NCBI GenBank assembly: GCA_023229785.1
Contig: JALNYV010000030.1
Coordinates: 1 to 18,270 of the forward strand
DNA: 18,270 nucleotides
Direction of reading: 5' to 3'
Source: Candidatus Dojkabacteria bacterium
GTDB lineage: Bacteria > Patescibacteria > Dojkabacteria > SC72
Each line of letters begins with the position of its first letter. Position 1 is the first letter of the stretch. Below are positions 1-8,063 of the stretch, piece by piece. The notes beneath the pieces were generated by a model that was not told the origin of the DNA, made no database searches, and saw only the letters and a program-made list of their open reading frames with translations. The position numbers were made by a program, and so were the translations under genes.

Positions 1-2938
1 AAGTATCTATAGTATCAGAAGATGTCTCTACTATACTAGGATTAGTAGAATCTGAAATTACTTCTTCTTGAGGAGTAACAATCGTATCTGTATTTTCTTT
101 TACAACTTCTACAACAGAAGGAATCTCGGGGGAAGTCACCGTAGTATCTATCGTAGGAGTTAGTGTCACTGTAGTATTGTTGTTATCTAAAATTTTCTTC
201 AATTCGTCTTTGGTAATACACAAATCATCTAAACACAATTTCTTTGTATTTACTTCTCCAAAGAAGACTGATCCTATGGTATTTTCTGCATTAGTTAAAA
301 AGTTTTTGATAAGTGAACCGAGAGAAGTCGAAGATGAAATATCTAAAGAAGCCAAATCTTTAATCTTTAAATTCATTTCTTGAATTACTTCTACAGTGTA
401 AGGAATCAAGTTTGTGAGAGCTACAGACTTGCGACCAGTTGTAGCGTCAGTAAATACTAAGTCAGGAAATATTTGTTCAACTTCTTGAGCTATAAAACCA
501 ACATGCTTAGGAACACCATCTTCTTCTGTTTTCCAATTGTATTTTACAGGAGTGAGATTCATAAATTTATCATAAGTACTTTTTCCTGTAATATCTGGAA
601 TAGTTTGTAAAATAAATTCTTTCTCTTCTTTTATTGTTAGAATATTCTTTTTTAAATTTATATCTGAAGAACATACCAGTGCAGTCGTGGTGGGGTTGAC
701 ATCACAAGTACCAGTTGAATTTTCAAAACGAGCAACAACACCTGCGACAGTATTATTACCTACATGAAGTTTATAGCCTGGAGAAAGTTGAGCTATCCCT
801 ACCTTCCCTCCATTCGTAGACATAATAATATTATCATTAGCATAAGCGATCAGACGAGGAGTATTTGCACCAGTAGCATCTGCAGTTTCAATTTGGAATT
901 TACCAGGAACAATTCCTGTACTGACAGCTCCATCAACTACCATTCGAAGGACACCGACTCTTACGTCACTTGTCCCATCATAACCAAGATAATCATACCA
1001 ACCAATGGCATCATCAGCTACTACTGTTGTTTTGGATGCAGATGTTCCTCTGGAACGATGGAATCCTATATAGGTACCATGCCAAGCTGTATCAGAAGAA
1101 GTTTCACCGACAAATGAAGCATATGAACCACTTTTTTCAGCTATTATACTATCACTTGATTTGATAGAACCAGTGACGTCTAAGGCATATAAAGGATTTG
1201 TATTTGATATTCCTACACTTCCGTTATTGAGTATCGTTATTGATTCTGTTGCTCCATTATTCCCTACCTTGAAATGCATATCTGCACCTGTGGTTCCGAT
1301 ACCTGATGTTGTTTGAAGAGTTAGGTCTTGGGTGGTAGATGTGCCTCCGAGGATGTTTGGAGTGGTGAGAGAGTATGTTCCTAGATCTACATTACTTGTT
1401 GCTCCTGTGTATGGTACGTATCCAGAAGTAATATCTTCTGTAAATGCTATTGTCTTTCTTGTAGCTACTGGAGTGAAATGTAGATTAGTTCCATCGTATT
1501 CAAATGCTCCTGCTTCAGGAGTGGTAAGGTCTGTACCGCTTGTTAGTTTTAATGGAGCCGTATTAGCTGTGGCTGTCCCTGCCTTCAAATGAAGGACAGC
1601 AGTGGGAGAGGTTGTTCCTATCCCGACATTGCCGCCATCTTTAATAATTAATCTTGTAGTTGCCGCTTGACCATCCTCATAAATTCCAAATCCAGACGAA
1701 TTTGCGCCTATAGACCAATCAACAACATTATTTGTAGCTATTTCAAAACCAGCATATGTAGCGCCCGGTCTATTTAAACGTAAACCGTTGCCCGCAGTTG
1801 AGCTATTAGGAGTATTGATATGAATGTTGCCGTTATCAACCAACAATTTTTGAGTTGGACTTGTCGTTCCAATGCCGACGTTACCATTATTGAGTATCGT
1901 CATCGCTTCAGTCCCTCCATTGTTCCCTACCTTGAAATGCATATCTGCACCTGTGGCTCCGACGCCTGATGTTGTTTGGAGGGTTAGGTCTTGGGTAGTG
2001 GATGAGCCTCCGAGAATTAACGGACTGTTCAAGGTGCCAAATGACCCATAGTTTCTACTTGGAACAAAAGGTTGGATAAAAATATCTATGATTCCAGAAG
2101 CTGAGGACAAAACTACAGTACCTATTTTCATTCCAAAGTTAGGGGCAGATGGTTCTGTATTTGTTAATCCACCAGCGACTGTTGAACTTAACCATAGTGT
2201 ATCTCCTGCTGTAAAAGCAAGAGTATCAATTCCTGTAATTAATCCTTCTCTTTGAACTGTTCCAAAAGCATTATTTGAAATATTTGCTAGAGCAATCCCT
2301 ATGTCTGCTGAAGTTGCGGCACTGTTTGATTGGGCTAGAGCTACCGTTGAAGTAGTCCCGTTTGCTCCATTTATATATACGACAGAACCTTTTGTAATAG
2401 TTGAGCCAGTTTCATTTCTAATTGTTGTAACACTGTCTCTAAAGAGAGCTAAGACTGCTCCTGTACTTGTCTGCATTTCAAGTCTAGCGATACCAGAAGG
2501 AGTATTAGCAGCATATAGATTCACTGTACCAGAGGCTGGAGTTGTTGGGTCTGAAGATTGAGTAGCAAAAGATTGAAAACCTGCACCTGCCGTTCCAGTT
2601 ATACTTATAGCTTTAGAAGATAAAATATCTCCATCGAATGTTAAATCAACATCACCTTCAATTGTTCCATCTCCTGTCCAGATACCTATTTGATTGTTTA
2701 CAGGTGTGCCTACTTTAGACACATCCCCTGAACCTCCACTAGCTGTAAGTGTTGTATCAGTAAGAGTAAGTCCACTACCGACAGTCAAGAACGCATAGGC
2801 GTTCGCAGACTCATCCCAAAATAAAATACGGTCAGCTCCTGGGTCTCCGAGTGCAGAAATACTCTGAATTGTTAATATTTCAGATGATGTTAATTCAGGT
2901 GATACTACCCATCCAGGATTTTGTGCATTTTCTCTCAT
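1..2938 (-). CDS. Tail fibre protein with S74 intramolecular chaperone domain, 3' end cut by window edge
   Basis: This reading frame is open from the ATG at 2938 to the left edge (more than 979 residues, no stop). The N-terminal part is a beta-rich, Gly/Thr/Ser-rich fibre shaft. It carries repeated VGIGTTSP-type motifs near residues 351, 434, 571 (VGISNTNP) and 709 (VGIAQLSP). An S74 domain begins near residue 758 with SDINLKKNI and continues with GFIAQEVEQIFPDLV near 814-828. By family knowledge Ser758 and Lys763 match the self-cleavage dyad of endosialidase-type chaperones, which trimerise the fibre and then cut themselves off. Unusually, about 120 or more residues follow the chaperone: a segment with LCLDDLCITKDEL, then a Thr/Glu/Val-rich low-complexity tail. 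The start is supported by a consensus promoter ending 8 nt upstream; there is no Shine-Dalgarno. The likely role is host receptor binding at the virion surface. The target is unknown. Confidence 0.9.
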   Translation of the reverse strand, partial: MRENAQNPGWVVSPELTSSEILTIQSISALGDPGADRILFWDESANAYAFLTVGSGLTLTDTTLTASGGSGDVSKVGTPVNNQIGIWTGDGTIEGDVDLTFDGDILSSKAISITGTAGAGFQSFATQSSDPTTPASGTVNLYAANTPSGIARLEMQTSTGAVLALFRDSVTTIRNETGSTITKGSVVYINGANGTTSTVALAQSNSAATSADIGIALANISNNAFGTVQREGLITGIDTLAFTAGDTLWLSSTVAGGLTNTEPSAPNFGMKIGTVVLSSASGIIDIFIQPFVPSRNYGSFGTLNSPLILGGSSTTQDLTLQTTSGVGATGADMHFKVGNNGGTEAMTILNNGNVGIGTTSPTQKLLVDNGNIHINTPNSSTAGNGLRLNRPGATYAGFEIATNNVVDWSIGANSSGFGIYEDGQAATTRLIIKDGGNVGIGTTSPTAVLHLKAGTATANTAPLKLTSGTDLTTPEAGAFEYDGTNLHFTPVATRKTIAFTEDITSGYVPYTGATSNVDLGTYSLTTPNILGGTSTTQDLTLQTTSGIGTTGADMHFKVGNNGATESITILNNGSVGISNTNPLYALDVTGSIKSSDSIIAEKSGSYASFVGETSSDTAWHGTYIGFHRSRGTSASKTTVVADDAIGWYDYLGYDGTSDVRVGVLRMVVDGAVSTGIVPGKFQIETADATGANTPRLIAYANDNIIMSTNGGKVGIAQLSPGYKLHVGNNTVAGVVARFENSTGTCDVNPTTTALVCSSDINLKKNILTIKEEKEFILQTIPDITGKSTYDKFMNLTPVKYNWKTEEDGVPKHVGFIAQEVEQIFPDLVFTDATTGRKSVALTNLIPYTVEVIQEMNLKIKDLASLDISSSTSLGSLIKNFLTNAENTIGSVFFGEVNTKKLCLDDLCITKDELKKILDNNNTTVTLTPTIDTTVTSPEIPSVVEVVKENTDTIVTPQEEVISDSTNPSIVETSSDTIDT
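1221..2017 (-). repeat. Duplicated fibre module, copies at 1221-1353 and 1879-2017
   Basis: Two stretches of about 130 bp within the fibre gene are near-identical at DNA level and 663 bp (exactly 221 codons) apart. They encode ILGG(S/T)STTQDLTLQTTSG followed by GADMHFKVGNNG and a TILNNG(N/S)VGI segment. The in-frame spacing and remaining DNA similarity point to a fairly recent internal duplication of a shaft module. Confidence 0.8.
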
Positions 2939-2946
2939 TATTTTTT

Positions 2947-2975
2947 ATTATACCATACTAATTAATAAAAGTCAA
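2947..2975 (-). promoter_or_regulatory. Sigma70 promoter for the fibre gene (leaderless)
   Basis: On the minus strand TTGACT (2975-2970) is followed by a 17-bp spacer ending in TGG (extended -10) and TATAAT (2952-2947). The fibre ATG at 2938 lies 8 nt after the -10, so the predicted transcript starts at or next to the start codon. The -35 begins immediately after the stop of the upstream peptidase gene. Confidence 0.8.
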
Positions 2976-4052
2976 CTAATATAACCAAATTACTCCACTT
3001 GGAAGAGTCTTTGATATATCTAAATGAATAAATGTAGGTGAGATACCAACTCTTTTTATTCCATTCATAAAAGCAGAAGATATTATCTTCATTCTTTTAG
3101 TAGAATCAGTAATTGCAATATCTACAGATTCCCCTTTTGTATGTGCAGAATCTTTAACTGCATTTATCAAACTATTATTTTCAGTTTTAGTTCTAAATCC
3201 CGAAGTAATTATAAATGGAAAACCACATTCTCCTCTCATTTTATCAAGTAAGTCCACAAGTTCAGTTTTTAGTTCGGCTACTGTGTGAGTGTGTTGAGAG
3301 TTAGTCCATTCAGTTAGTTTAAAGTATTTCCACGATTTTGTCTCTGGTTTTACCTTCACAATAACTTTCATTGCATATTTAACAACTGGTAGTGATTTAA
3401 GATATGGTTCATAACTATCAAAATATTGTGTAGCTTCTGGAATCATAACTGCGTGGGTTGCTTGTTCTGGAATAGCACACCAAATAGGGCATTGTTTTAG
3501 TGTTTTTGGTATATCAATAACTGGTGTCCATTCATATGAAATTTCAAGTATATCTAATATTTTTTTAGCTGTCTCATACATTGCTGGAGTTATTTTTGTT
3601 TTATCTAAATATTCAGTTTGATTATTTCCACCGAAAGGAAGTAATACTTCTGGGAGTAATCCTACTTTACGAACTGCATCGCCTACATTTTGGAAGTAGT
3701 TTCCATTGGGCATAGTTCCAGATGTTATTGCTGTAAATCTATCTGAACAGTTAAATTTACCATCAGCAAAATATCCAAGACTGTTCATTGTCTCGATTTG
3801 TTTTTGTGAAAAGTGATTATTTGCTTTATGCCAATTTACCCAAGTTTCAATTTCATTAAGAAATGAGAAAGTTGTACAAGAGAATGTATCGAATGTTGCA
3901 TATTTATATTGCTTTTCACCAGATGGCAAAAAATCTCTCCAGTCTGCACTAGGCATAACATCTGGAATTATTAATGGACTAGCCCCTGTAATGTAGTCTG
4001 TTGGACGTAATTCATATAAAAATCCTGTTTGTGTAATATTTTTATTATTCAT
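2976..4052 (-). CDS. Papain-like (C1) peptidase fused to M15 zinc peptidase; phage lytic enzyme
   Basis: Two catalytic modules are visible in this 358-residue protein. Residues 1 to about 235 look like a C1/papain-fold peptidase: nucleophile Cys59 in DTFSCTTFSFLN, His200 in ATHAVMI, and Asp212 in YFDSYEPY at the usual Asn position. Residues from about 245 onward form an M15 (D-Ala-D-Ala peptidase, VanY-like) domain with SAHTKGESVD (His304, Asp311) and FIHLD (His343) as likely zinc ligands. M15 enzymes cut peptide cross-links of peptidoglycan. There is no signal peptide, so export would rely on the holin-like protein encoded directly upstream, or the enzyme may be carried in the virion for entry. 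I place the start at 4052, the ATG that follows the previous gene's stop as TAATAATATG, rather than an overlapping ATG at 4067. The substrate of the C1 module is unknown. Confidence 0.85.
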   Translation of the reverse strand: MNNKNITQTGFLYELRPTDYITGASPLIIPDVMPSADWRDFLPSGEKQYKYATFDTFSCTTFSFLNEIETWVNWHKANNHFSQKQIETMNSLGYFADGKFNCSDRFTAITSGTMPNGNYFQNVGDAVRKVGLLPEVLLPFGGNNQTEYLDKTKITPAMYETAKKILDILEISYEWTPVIDIPKTLKQCPIWCAIPEQATHAVMIPEATQYFDSYEPYLKSLPVVKYAMKVIVKVKPETKSWKYFKLTEWTNSQHTHTVAELKTELVDLLDKMRGECGFPFIITSGFRTKTENNSLINAVKDSAHTKGESVDIAITDSTKRMKIISSAFMNGIKRVGISPTFIHLDISKTLPSGVIWLY

Positions 4053-4056
4053 ATTA

Positions 4057-4296
4057 TTATAATTCAATTAATTTTATTAATTGACCTCCTATATATCCTA
4101 ATATTCCACTACCTATAATTATACCAATCCATTTTATTACTCCCTCAACCCATTTACCTGCTTTCTTTTCTAGTGCAGTATCTAATTTTTCTTCAAATTT
4201 ATCAAATCTATCTAAAATATCATCTAATTTATCCATTAGGTTTTTGTGATTAGCTTCTAATACTGCAATTCTTGTTGTTGGTGAATCCTTAGACAT
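4057..4296 (-). CDS. Holin-like / XhlA-type membrane protein
   Basis: This 79-residue protein has a heptad-rich amphipathic region (about residues 8-45, with LDDILDRFDKFEEKLD) followed by one hydrophobic Gly/Ile-rich membrane segment (about 52-75) near the C terminus. That layout matches XhlA-like haemolysin/holin accessory proteins. Its place directly upstream of a peptidoglycan peptidase supports a role in lysis at the inner membrane. The start chosen at 4296 follows the previous stop as TAATATG; an ATG 21 nt upstream would overlap the preceding gene. A virion membrane-spanning protein is an alternative. Confidence 0.65.
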   Translation of the reverse strand: MSKDSPTTRIAVLEANHKNLMDKLDDILDRFDKFEEKLDTALEKKAGKWVEGVIKWIGIIIGSGILGYIGGQLIKLIEL

Positions 4297-4297
4297 A

Positions 4298-5044
4298 TTA
4301 TTTTTCTTGTAATTCAATTGGTAATATGCCCTTAGGATTTTGCTTCTTAAATTGTTCTGTTAATCTTCTTCTAATTATATTAACATCTGATTTAAGATTC
4401 TCTAATTTATCTTGTTCTCTTTTTACAAGTTCAAGAGGATTTTTAATCTTTTCCTTTTCATCTTCTATAAGTTTAGCAACATCCGCCTTTCTTTCATCGG
4501 CTTCAACTAAAAACTTACTTAACTCTTTTTGGGCTTCTTCGATTTTATTATTGAGTCTAACGAGCTCATTCTCTTGTTTCGCTTTGACCCTAGATTGTTC
4601 TTGGTTTGTTTCTTCATTTTTCTTTATTTCTTGTTTTAATAAAGTTATATCATTTTTATACCCCACTAAAACTATATTTTGTGCATCAATAGTTTTCAAA
4701 TAATTACTTAAAGAAATACTTGCATCTTTATTAATTTTATTTAATTTATTTTCTGCTTGGGAAACTCTTTTATTTATTTCTTTTTCTTGTTTAAGTAGTA
4801 AATTAACTTTATTATTTACAATTATACAATATTGTTCTAAATCAATACCTTTTTTAATTCTTAAATCATTTTCCTTATTAAGTTCTTCGATTTCTAGTTC
4901 AATTTTAGCTTTTTCTTCTATTGGTATTTGTGTTTCTCTTAAAACTCTTTCAAGTTCTAAATTTGCTACACGAATATTATCCAAAACAGTTTTTAGATGC
5001 TCTGTTGAATTATCTAAACTTAGTTTTGTTTCATATTCAGTCAT
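4298..5044 (-). CDS. Long coiled-coil protein, probable virion component
   Basis: The 248 residues are almost entirely charged helix: Glu/Lys/Leu heptads run from about residue 10 to 230, interrupted near 110-130 by a short hydrophobic stretch (NIVLVGYKND). There are no Cys clusters or catalytic motifs. It lies between a beta-rich virion-like protein and the holin-like protein and ends four bases from the next start. A structural role in the tail or connector, or a lysis accessory role, are both possible. It is not a recognisable tape-measure protein: it is short and has no membrane segments. Confidence 0.6.
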   Translation of the reverse strand: MTEYETKLSLDNSTEHLKTVLDNIRVANLELERVLRETQIPIEEKAKIELEIEELNKENDLRIKKGIDLEQYCIIVNNKVNLLLKQEKEINKRVSQAENKLNKINKDASISLSNYLKTIDAQNIVLVGYKNDITLLKQEIKKNEETNQEQSRVKAKQENELVRLNNKIEEAQKELSKFLVEADERKADVAKLIEDEKEKIKNPLELVKREQDKLENLKSDVNIIRRRLTEQFKKQNPKGILPIELQEK

Positions 5045-5048
5045 ATTT

Positions 5049-5531
5049 TTATAGTCCTAGAAGTGTTGCTTCTGCGTATACAGTTCCAAAGTTTGTTACT
5101 TTACCTGTTTCTTTGGCAGATACTCTCATATACTTATAGAATATATCAAGACCAATAGAAATTGTTGCTGCATCAGCATTTGTACCTACAAATGTAAATT
5201 CACGAGCAGTAAGAGTTGATGTTCCTGCTGATGGTGAATCATTTGGTATACGATAGAAATTTATTCCATCTGGGCTACCTTCTACTTTTATCTCAATAGA
5301 GTTAGAAGTTTCAGTTGCACCCATAGTATAAAGTATATCTAAGTTTAATTTAGAATAACCAGATGTCTCAAAATGTTTAGTAGCAACAGTTGTTGATTCT
5401 GTTTCATAACTTGCAGTAAGATTTACTGCGGTTCTAGTAGCTGTTTCAATAGTAGCATTATCATCAAGATATGCTCTAACTACTGAACCAAATACTGGAA
5501 ATGTAATTGATGATTTATAATCTAATGACAT
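5049..5531 (-). CDS. Beta-rich virion-type protein of unknown function
   Basis: The 160-residue product is rich in Thr, Ser, Ala and aromatic beta-strand patterns, for example SNSIEIKVEGSPDGINFYRI and FYKYMRVSAKETGKV. The segment VEGSPDGINFYRIP followed by YMRVSA resembles beta-sandwich domains common in phage structural proteins (the DG-x-F-Y type seen in discoidin-like folds). There is no signal peptide or catalytic motif. It is packed between two probable virion genes, so a surface or tail-associated protein is the best guess. Confidence 0.6.
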   Translation of the reverse strand: MSLDYKSSITFPVFGSVVRAYLDDNATIETATRTAVNLTASYETESTTVATKHFETSGYSKLNLDILYTMGATETSNSIEIKVEGSPDGINFYRIPNDSPSAGTSTLTAREFTFVGTNADAATISIGLDIFYKYMRVSAKETGKVTNFGTVYAEATLLGL

Positions 5532-5535
5532 AAAA

Positions 5536-5889
5536 TTATTTCTTCTTACCTTTTACTTTAACGACTTTTATTACTTCACTAACTACTTCACCATCTTCTT
5601 TAATTTCACTTTCTCCTTCTATTATTGTTTCTTCTTCTGGAATATCTACAACAACAGTTTCTTCTATAACTTCCTCTACTTTAGGTGTTGGTATTTCTAT
5701 TGTTTCCTTAGAAACAACTTCCTCAAGTTTATCTTTTCTTAAGATTAAAAACTTATGAAGATTCTCTTGCCAATATCTAGCATCTGCTTCAGGAACATTA
5801 TCAAGAGTTCCATTTGCTTCTATATTATATATAGTTTCATTTATCTTGACACCTTCTATTTTCTCATTTAATGGGTTTTTGATTTGCAT
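5536..5889 (-). CDS. Small virion-associated protein with acidic low-complexity tail
   Basis: The first 60 residues of this 117-residue protein are a compact domain including VPEADARYWQENLHKFLILR, a pattern I associate with small proteins encoded near phage capsid genes. Residues from about 60 to 105 are Glu/Val/Ile-rich and repetitive (VEEVIEETVVVDIPEEE), and the end is strongly basic (KVKGKKK). No enzyme motif is visible. It follows the basic 32-residue ORF. The acidic linker could bind that protein, but this is inference. Confidence 0.6.
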   Translation of the reverse strand: MQIKNPLNEKIEGVKINETIYNIEANGTLDNVPEADARYWQENLHKFLILRKDKLEEVVSKETIEIPTPKVEEVIEETVVVDIPEEETIIEGESEIKEDGEVVSEVIKVVKVKGKKK

Positions 5890-5905
5890 TTTATATTTAT
5901 ATTAA

Positions 5906-6004
5906 TTAATAATTACTCATATGTCTTTTCATTTTCTTTGAAGACATCATATGTTTCTTTGACTTCATAGCCATTGAAACCTTTTTGTTTTTTTTCTTTT
6001 TCAT
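5906..6004 (-). CDS. Very basic 32-residue protein
   Basis: The ORF starts at ATG 6004 and stops with TAA at 5908-5906. About 40% of residues are Lys, with five internal Met and two His: it begins MKKKKNKKVSMAMKSKKH and ends KMKRHMSNY. It lies in the transcription direction of its neighbours, between the beta-helix and the 117-aa genes, and no other gene occupies the space. The composition suggests nucleic-acid or polyanion binding, for instance a packaged DNA-condensing peptide or a capsid cement peptide. Low-complexity AT-rich DNA can yield Lys-rich ORFs by chance, which limits confidence. Confidence 0.55.
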   Translation of the reverse strand: MKKKKNKKVSMAMKSKKHMMSSKKMKRHMSNY

Positions 6005-6028
6005 TTATTTTAAAAGACTAATAAATTT

Positions 6029-6065
6029 AGAGTTTCCCGACTCTATCCCAATCCTCCGAAGAGGA
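6029..6065 (-). other. Two adjacent RNA hairpins downstream of the beta-helix gene
   Basis: On the minus-strand transcript TCCTC-TTCG-GAGGA (6065-6052) forms a five-pair stem with a C(UUCG)G tetraloop, and AGAGT/ACTCT (6044-6029) forms a second hairpin. No U-tract follows, so these look like 3'-end stabilisers, processing sites or translational spacers rather than a classical terminator. Confidence 0.55.
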
Positions 6066-6084
6066 CTGAGTAGAATAACGAATG

Positions 6085-7029
6085 TTATGCAGGGTCAGCT
6101 ACAGTAATACCACCCGTAAGTGTATTAAAGTTACCAGCCCATTCATCACCAGCAGCAGATACGGTATAACCACCAGCACTAGAGTAAGTTCCAGATAGGT
6201 AGTTCTTAGTTACCATATTTGCACCTGCACTAGAACCAGCCAAGTTAATTGAATCTGTTGTGAACGCTCCCATAATATTGTTATAGATAAAGGCATATCC
6301 TAAATCAGCAACTATATTATTAGTACAAGTTCTAAACTCATTATCTCTAATTGTCCAATAGTTAGAAATTATAGCTGTGTGAATACCATAAGTCATAGTA
6401 TCAAAGCGATTGCCTTCAACTAATACATGGTTAACAACTTCAGTAAATGAAGTTGCACCAGCTCTAATTCCCTTACCAGCACCAGAGAATCTATTTCCGA
6501 TTATTGAAGCATGACTTGCGTCACGTTCAGCATCACCAGAACCAGAGTTTCTAACAAGTTCGATACAAGCTGCATTAGCATCTACTGCATCAAATAGGAT
6601 ATTTGAGAATACCCAACCTTGCTGAATAACTCTTACGTTTGCTGTAGCAGCTGTAAGACCAGAACCTGACCATCGTGCACCTGAGTAACCATTACTTGAA
6701 GTATGGGCATCAGGGTGACGAGGACGAGTACCTTCACCAATGACAGTTACGTCAAAGACTCCAGCTGGAGTAGTAAGTTGTTCTGTGATTTTTCCATTTA
6801 AGTGGATAATATCACCAGAACCTACTTGAGCAAAAGCTGCTGCCATAGTTAAGAATGGTGCATCAGGACTAAGTCCATCATTACCATCTCCACCTAGGTT
6901 TCCATGAACCCAGAAATGTTTAGTTCCACTTAAAGTAGAACCACCATTTGGGACACGAATACCAGCTTTGTAAGGAAGAACAGGAGCACCTAAGCTCGAA
7001 ACTCCTCCAGGGAAATTTGTTTGTTTCAT
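6085..7029 (-). CDS. Right-handed beta-helix virion protein
   Basis: The 314-residue product has an N-terminal segment (HFWVHGNLGGDGNDGLSPDAPFLTMAAA, residues about 38-65 in two parts) typical of pectate-lyase-like proteins, where a Gly/Asp-rich turn precedes 'SPxAPFxT'. It is followed by irregular repeats of short strands and Asn turns such as IIGNRFSG, VEGNRFDT and IRDNEFRT (about 170-240), the signature of a parallel beta-helix. The gene sits one position downstream of the major capsid protein, so a capsid-decorating protein or short tailspike is likely. I see no polysaccharide-lyase catalytic residues. There is no Shine-Dalgarno; the leader is A/T only. Confidence 0.75.
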   Translation of the reverse strand: MKQTNFPGGVSSLGAPVLPYKAGIRVPNGGSTLSGTKHFWVHGNLGGDGNDGLSPDAPFLTMAAAFAQVGSGDIIHLNGKITEQLTTPAGVFDVTVIGEGTRPRHPDAHTSSNGYSGARWSGSGLTAATANVRVIQQGWVFSNILFDAVDANAACIELVRNSGSGDAERDASHASIIGNRFSGAGKGIRAGATSFTEVVNHVLVEGNRFDTMTYGIHTAIISNYWTIRDNEFRTCTNNIVADLGYAFIYNNIMGAFTTDSINLAGSSAGANMVTKNYLSGTYSSAGGYTVSAAGDEWAGNFNTLTGGITVADPA

Positions 7030-7069
7030 AGTTTTTATTTTTAATTAATTTTAATAATATCGACTATGA

Positions 7070-8035
7070 TTAACTTGAGTATGCTGCGTTATTTCCTTTA
7101 CTCCCCCAGGTGCCTTTCCATTCTTTAGAACAGTTAGCCCAACGAGCATCAACAGTATATGTTACAACTTTGTTTCTAATGTTTACATCACTTTCCAATC
7201 TCTTTTCTTGACGAGAAACTTGATATAACTTAGCCATTGAAAGATTCATTAAGAACCAAGCAGAGTTAAGTCCACCGTTAGTTGTATCAAGGAATGTACT
7301 TGTTACCAAATCCATTGCTCCTTTAAATACGTTAACAGCGTTGTTTGCATTTTGTGGTTGTAAATCTGAACCAAAGATTTCTTTTGCTAATTTTTCATTA
7401 TCAAGAGAAGTTGCTAAAGTTAGTTTTCCAGCCATACCCATTGCTAAACCATTATCAGTCTTTTGTCTCATAAGAGCCAAACGAGCAGTTTCTAGGTTAT
7501 CATGTGACAATACAATACCAGTTGAACTAGCATTAGATTGTGTACTTGCACCTGGAACTACTGTAGGGTGAATTGTTGAGAATTGAGGTTTTCCATCATT
7601 GTACCAAGTCATGTCATATCCGTTTACAGCAACTGTAGTTGCGAAACCTCCATTCAATAACTGAGCACCTGATTCATCAACTGAATAGTTGACTGAACGA
7701 CTCATGTCTTTCATTTCATCAAGTTCTGAAGAAAAATCTCTATCTTCGATTAAGTTCTTAGTTACTTCAACAGCACCTCCGTAATTACGAAAGATTACTT
7801 TTGTAGTGTAAGTCTTAAATCTTTGAATTGTAGGAACATCATCCCCATCTTCAAATTGACTAACCTTACCAAAACTTGTTTTACCTGTATAGTTTTCTTG
7901 AGCACCTGTACCGCTTGTTGACTTTAAAATACTGAATATACCAGGTGTATATTGTTCATCACCTTGGTCATATACTTCCATGATTTTAAGTCCTGTGTCG
8001 GGAATTAAATCCGTCCACTTTTGTCTATTTTCCAT
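7070..8035 (-). CDS. Major capsid protein, HK97 fold (Mu gpT-like)
   Basis: The 321-residue product has the general pattern of Mu gpT-type major head proteins: an N-terminal region ending in EVTKNLIEDRDFSSELDEM (about 90-108), a loop with IHPTVVPGASTQSNASST (about 155-172), then LSHDNLETARLALMRQKTDNG and a C-terminal domain ending KNNAAYSS-like small residues. It forms the icosahedral shell with the scaffold-like and decoration-like proteins encoded just upstream. The gene order scaffold, small protein, capsid is standard. The start ATG lies in an AAAAAATG context with no Shine-Dalgarno. Confidence 0.85.
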   Translation of the reverse strand: MENRQKWTDLIPDTGLKIMEVYDQGDEQYTPGIFSILKSTSGTGAQENYTGKTSFGKVSQFEDGDDVPTIQRFKTYTTKVIFRNYGGAVEVTKNLIEDRDFSSELDEMKDMSRSVNYSVDESGAQLLNGGFATTVAVNGYDMTWYNDGKPQFSTIHPTVVPGASTQSNASSTGIVLSHDNLETARLALMRQKTDNGLAMGMAGKLTLATSLDNEKLAKEIFGSDLQPQNANNAVNVFKGAMDLVTSTFLDTTNGGLNSAWFLMNLSMAKLYQVSRQEKRLESDVNIRNKVVTYTVDARWANCSKEWKGTWGSKGNNAAYSS

Positions 8036-8063
8036 TTTTTATATCTTTAAATTATTAGTAAGA

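Noticed and set aside
764..1592. Plus-strand frames of 64-117 codons under the fibre gene
   Set aside because: They are shadows of the continuous minus-strand fibre frame, which has recognisable motifs throughout.
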